A stretch of 6,397 nucleotides of DNA from Anaerolineae bacterium. GTDB taxonomy: Bacteria > Chloroflexota > Anaerolineae > UBA1429. The position numbers were made by a program, and so were the translations under genes. The stretch spans positions 1 to 6,397 of the forward strand of contig SKRJ01000200.1 of NCBI GenBank assembly GCA_007118555.1, in the 5' to 3' direction. This document shows, in pieces, positions 5,090-6,397 of this stretch; the stretch's first letter is position 1; every line of letters begins with the position of its first letter. Under the pieces are notes generated by a model. It was not told where the DNA came from and did no database searches. It saw nothing but the letters and a program-made list of their open reading frames with translations.

Positions 5090-6397
5090 ATGCGTGTTTT
5101 GCTCGTCTACCCCGAGTTCCCTGACACCTTCTGGAGCTTTCGCCACGCTCTGAGCTTTATCCGCAAAAAGGCCTCGTTTCCGCCTTTGGGGCTGATCACC
5201 GTAGCGGCCCTGCTGCCCGAGACCTGGGAAAAGCGTCTGGTGGATCAGAATGTCCAGACGCTGACCGATGAGGACCTGGCATGGGCGGACTATGTGTTCG
5301 TGAGTGCCATGATCGCTCAGCGCGCGTCCACCCACGAGTTGGTGGCCCGCTGCAAGCAGGCCGGCGTGCCCATTGTGGCCGGAGGGCCGCTCTTTTTGGG
5401 CGAGTGGAAGGATTTCGCCGCCGTGGATCACTTTGTCCTGGGGGAGGCCGAGGTTTCCCTGCCGCCCTTTTTGGAGGACATGGCGCGGGGCCAGCTCAAG
5501 CGGGTGTACGAGTGCGAAGGCTTTGCTGATATGCATACCACGCCGACACCCCAGTGGGATCTGGTGGAGCTAGAGCACTATTCCTCCATGTGCCTCCAGT
5601 ACTCGCGCGGTTGCCCCTTTGACTGCGAGTTCTGCAACATCACCGCCATGCTGGGCCGCCGTCCCCGGACCAAGACCGCCGCACAGATCGTTCGCGAGCT
5701 CGATGCCCTTTACGAGACGGGCTGGCGCGGCAGCGTGTTCTTTGTCGATGATAATCTGATCGGCAACAAGCGCGAGCTCAAGCAAGAGATCCTGCCGGCG
5801 GTCATCGAGTGGCGCCAGGGCAAGGCGGGCTACGCCTTTCAGACCGAGGTATCCATCAATCTTGTGGATGATCCCGAGTTGATGGATCTGATGGTGCAGG
5901 CCGGGTTCGAGCGGATCTTTGTGGGCATCGAGACCCCCGATGAGGACTCGCTGGCCGAGTGCAACAAGATCCAGAACCGGGGCCGCGACCTGGTGGCCGC
6001 GGTGCATCGCATGCATGAGGCCGGGCTAGAGGTGCAGGGCGGGTTTATCGTCGGGTTCGATAGCGATACGCCCTCGATCTTTCAGCGGCAGATCGAGTTC
6101 ATCCAGCGCAGCGGCATCGTGACGGCGATGGTGGGCCTGTTGCAGGCGCCGTTTGGCACCCGCCTGTACGAGCGCCTGCGCGAGGAGGGGCGCCTGGTGG
6201 GCGCTACCTCGGGAAACAACACCGATGATACGATGAATTTCGAGCCCAAGATGGCCCCCGAGCTGCTGCACGAGGGCTACCATCGCATCCTGCAGACCAT
6301 CTATGCGCCCGAGTACTACTACCAGCGGGTGCGTACCTTTCTCAGGACCTATAACAAGTCACGGATCATCCGCTATAGGCTCGACTGGCAGTATCTG
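5090..6397 (+). CDS. Cobalamin-binding radical SAM protein, DUF4070 / hopanoid-methylase-like group, 3' end missing
   Basis: The frame from ATG 5090 stays open for 436 codons to the right edge. Residues about 1-135 form a B12-binding Rossmann-like domain: MRVLLVYPEFP start, SFPPLGLITVAALLP (29-43), VDQN (51-54), AGGP (97-100) and a LGEAE turn (117-121). Asn54 sits near where DxHxxG proteins have the cobalt-binding His, so base-off/His-off cobalamin is likely. The radical SAM core has the iron-sulfur motif CPFDCEFC (Cys175, 179, 182), then GRRPRTKT (189-196), FFVDDNLIGNK (217-227), VGIETPDEDSL (278-288) and GGFIVGFDSDTP (317-328). The tail from about 385, with a YYYQRV segment (409-414), looks like the DUF4070 domain. 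The layout closely recalls HpnP, the hopanoid C-2 methylase, but also many uncharacterised relatives, so the likely chemistry is methylation of an unactivated carbon on an unknown, possibly lipid, substrate. It is divergent from the MarR operon across 180 bp and has a strong Shine-Dalgarno. I found no convincing promoter. Confidence 0.9.
   Translation, partial: MRVLLVYPEFPDTFWSFRHALSFIRKKASFPPLGLITVAALLPETWEKRLVDQNVQTLTDEDLAWADYVFVSAMIAQRASTHELVARCKQAGVPIVAGGPLFLGEWKDFAAVDHFVLGEAEVSLPPFLEDMARGQLKRVYECEGFADMHTTPTPQWDLVELEHYSSMCLQYSRGCPFDCEFCNITAMLGRRPRTKTAAQIVRELDALYETGWRGSVFFVDDNLIGNKRELKQEILPAVIEWRQGKAGYAFQTEVSINLVDDPELMDLMVQAGFERIFVGIETPDEDSLAECNKIQNRGRDLVAAVHRMHEAGLEVQGGFIVGFDSDTPSIFQRQIEFIQRSGIVTAMVGLLQAPFGTRLYERLREEGRLVGATSGNNTDDTMNFEPKMAPELLHEGYHRILQTIYAPEYYYQRVRTFLRTYNKSRIIRYRLDWQYL

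Noticed and set aside
5063..6283. Minus-strand frames at 5063-5536, 5570-6016 and 6026-6283, and short plus-strand frames within the radical SAM gene
   Set aside because: They are shadows of the uninterrupted frame from 5090 to the right edge, which carries B12, radical SAM and DUF4070-like motifs in order.
5090..6397. Naming the radical SAM gene hpnP
   Set aside because: The resemblance is to a broad DUF4070 group with many unassigned members, the gene is incomplete here and no hopanoid-pathway neighbour is visible.

Overview
The window is a compact, GC-rich stretch (roughly 60% by eye, not counted) of bacterial chromosome with four complete or nearly complete transcription-unit parts and almost no spare DNA. 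The promoter, Shine-Dalgarno and terminator signals are typically bacterial. The mix of an odd URO-D-like protein, a heterodimeric ABC exporter under a MarR regulator, and a cobalamin-binding radical SAM protein of the DUF4070 type would fit an environmental or anaerobic lineage such as Chloroflexota. That taxonomic guess is weak and rests on gene content only. I saw no mobile element, CRISPR array, tRNA or rRNA.

Layout. (1) Positions 3-704, plus strand: the C-terminal two thirds of a uroporphyrinogen-decarboxylase-fold protein, cut by the left edge. (2) Positions 705-768: a 64-bp convergent gap with a terminator hairpin serving the minus-strand operon. (3) Positions 769-4909, minus strand: a three-gene operon read as MarR-type repressor, then ABC half-transporter A (590 aa), then ABC half-transporter B (624 aa). 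The two transporter genes overlap by ATGA. (4) Positions 4910-5089: a 180-bp divergent intergenic region. It holds a near-consensus sigma70-type promoter for the operon and two tandem TTAG-N5-CTAA boxes over its start site and ribosome-binding site. (5) Positions 5090-6397, plus strand: a cobalamin-binding radical SAM protein that resembles the hopanoid C-2 methylase/DUF4070 group and runs off the right edge.

How it works together. The regulator and exporter form a self-contained ligand-responsive efflux unit: the MarR protein probably represses its own promoter through the tandem boxes, and an inducer releases it to make the exporter. The exporter shows the classic asymmetry of heterodimeric exporters. 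Subunit A has Asp for the catalytic Glu and Gln for the switch His but a perfect LSGGQ, while subunit B has an intact Walker B and His but an altered LSQGH signature. One composite ATP site is therefore degenerate and the other intact. The two flanking genes are not obviously part of this unit. The most informative points are the tandem operator, the complementary ATP-site asymmetry and the uncharacterised radical SAM enzyme. I do not see evidence for a wholly new system here.
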